From contig NZ_JANHMP010000001.1 in the NCBI RefSeq assembly GCF_024609265.1, positions 1,605,505 through 1,669,504 of the forward strand: a DNA stretch of 64,000 bases. The letters run 5' to 3'. This document shows positions 63,635 to 64,000 of the stretch, in pieces. Below the pieces are notes generated by a model, which saw only the letters and a list, made by a program, of their open reading frames with translations, did no database searches and had not been told where the DNA came from. Numbering within the stretch: the first letter of the stretch is position 1; every line of letters begins with the position of its first letter. Source of the stretch: Geothrix campi (lineage in GTDB: Bacteria > Acidobacteriota > Holophagae > Holophagales > Holophagaceae). Position numbers and translations under genes: made by a program.

Positions 63635-64000
63635 GCCCGGGAGCGGTCGGAGAACCCCGAAATCACTAGCAAAGAAGAGGTTCCGGGCAGGAATCTCGGT
63701 CGGCAGCTGCCCTTCGCCCACGGTGATGGGTGGGCATGGGCCGTCTGCACCCGCCCTGGAGGAAATCGCCCCCTCCGGGGAGGCCCAGATAGACCACCCG
63801 AAAATCCCCTTAGTGTCTGGAACTTCCTCAGAAAAAATAGGTAAACAATCTAGGTCCACTGATCTATCATCGTGATCTGCGACACAACTCATCGAAATGT
63901 CGCCCCAGCGGGCTTGGTCCCCCTGGTTTGGAATGCGGTCCGGTTTCTTGCTCCTGACAACATTCCACCGACACCCCCCGGGCGGAGGCGCCGGATTTCT
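63635..64000. other. gene-free right end of the window
   Basis: About 366 bases without a convincing gene, promoter or terminator. Composition becomes more A+T-rich around 63800-63900. Open frames here do not look like protein. The next gene probably begins beyond the window. Confidence 0.5.

Noticed and set aside
63635-64000. Frames at the right end, including a long minus-strand frame running under maf.
   Set aside because: The maf gene explains the openness on its side; the remaining part has no start context or motif.

Overview
The window is a dense, high-G+C bacterial chromosome segment from a Gram-negative (diderm) organism. Evidence for two membranes is a LolC/E-LolD pair, apolipoprotein N-acyltransferase, an RND efflux pump with adaptor, a secreted M13 and a secreted M16 peptidase, and a pseudopilin. 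Gene content and style suggest an acidobacterial lineage such as Holophagae/Geothrix. That placement is an impression, since no rRNA is present to test it. Genes lie on both strands in short operons, often with ATGA or similar 4-base overlaps. I saw no tRNA, rRNA, CRISPR array, integrase or transposase.

Layout. 1-1331: gene tail and chromate transporter. 1373-5302: promoter, SAM-I riboswitch, terminator and the metY-metA-lysC operon; MetA carries Glu111, the acetyl-CoA-type residue, which matches MetY. 5320-8677: small envelope and hypothetical proteins (YidB-like, YmgE-like, DUF4126, LysM). 8820-15913: M13 peptidase, isochorismatase-like hydrolase, PfkB kinase, UDG-like protein, M16 peptidase, then a 44-bp perfect palindrome. 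16047-19537: RluA-type pseudouridine synthase with a long 22-residue-repeat tail, secreted protein, pterin carbinolamine dehydratase, FabG-like reductase. 19552-25675: folD, then rimP-nusA-infB behind a promoter and an attenuator-like leader. 25769-27238: hppD, an operator-like repeat, and a duplicated, interrupted hppD tail.

27256-39420: lipoprotein-like protein, DinB-like protein, pseudopilin, DUF4149 protein, marR-RND-adaptor operon, hflX, lolC/E-lolD, dehydrogenase, ruvX, ogt. 39407-42810: an operon of epimerase, metallo-hydrolase and SDR genes divergent from a TetR regulator. 42835-49801: murB and ftsQ-ftsA-ftsZ of the division/cell-wall cluster. The two parts are separated by about 2.7 kb of accessory genes: a RibD-type reductase, a murB tail remnant, a DGPF protein and its ECF42 sigma factor. 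49989-53705: P-type ATPase and metallophosphoesterase. 54081-57308: clpS-clpA-aat, a compact N-degron operon. 57598-63634: PqqD-like protein, OPT transporter, TrmH-type methyltransferase, lnt, GNAT acetyltransferase, maf.

The least ordinary parts are two foldback elements with perfect 18- and 19-bp terminal inverted repeats (53809-54014 and 57313-57581), the two duplicated gene tails (hppD and murB), the 23-bp triplication at the ftsZ stop, and the rimP leader. I found no clear new multi-gene system. The best candidates for new biology are the foldback elements, the duplicated tails and the leader.
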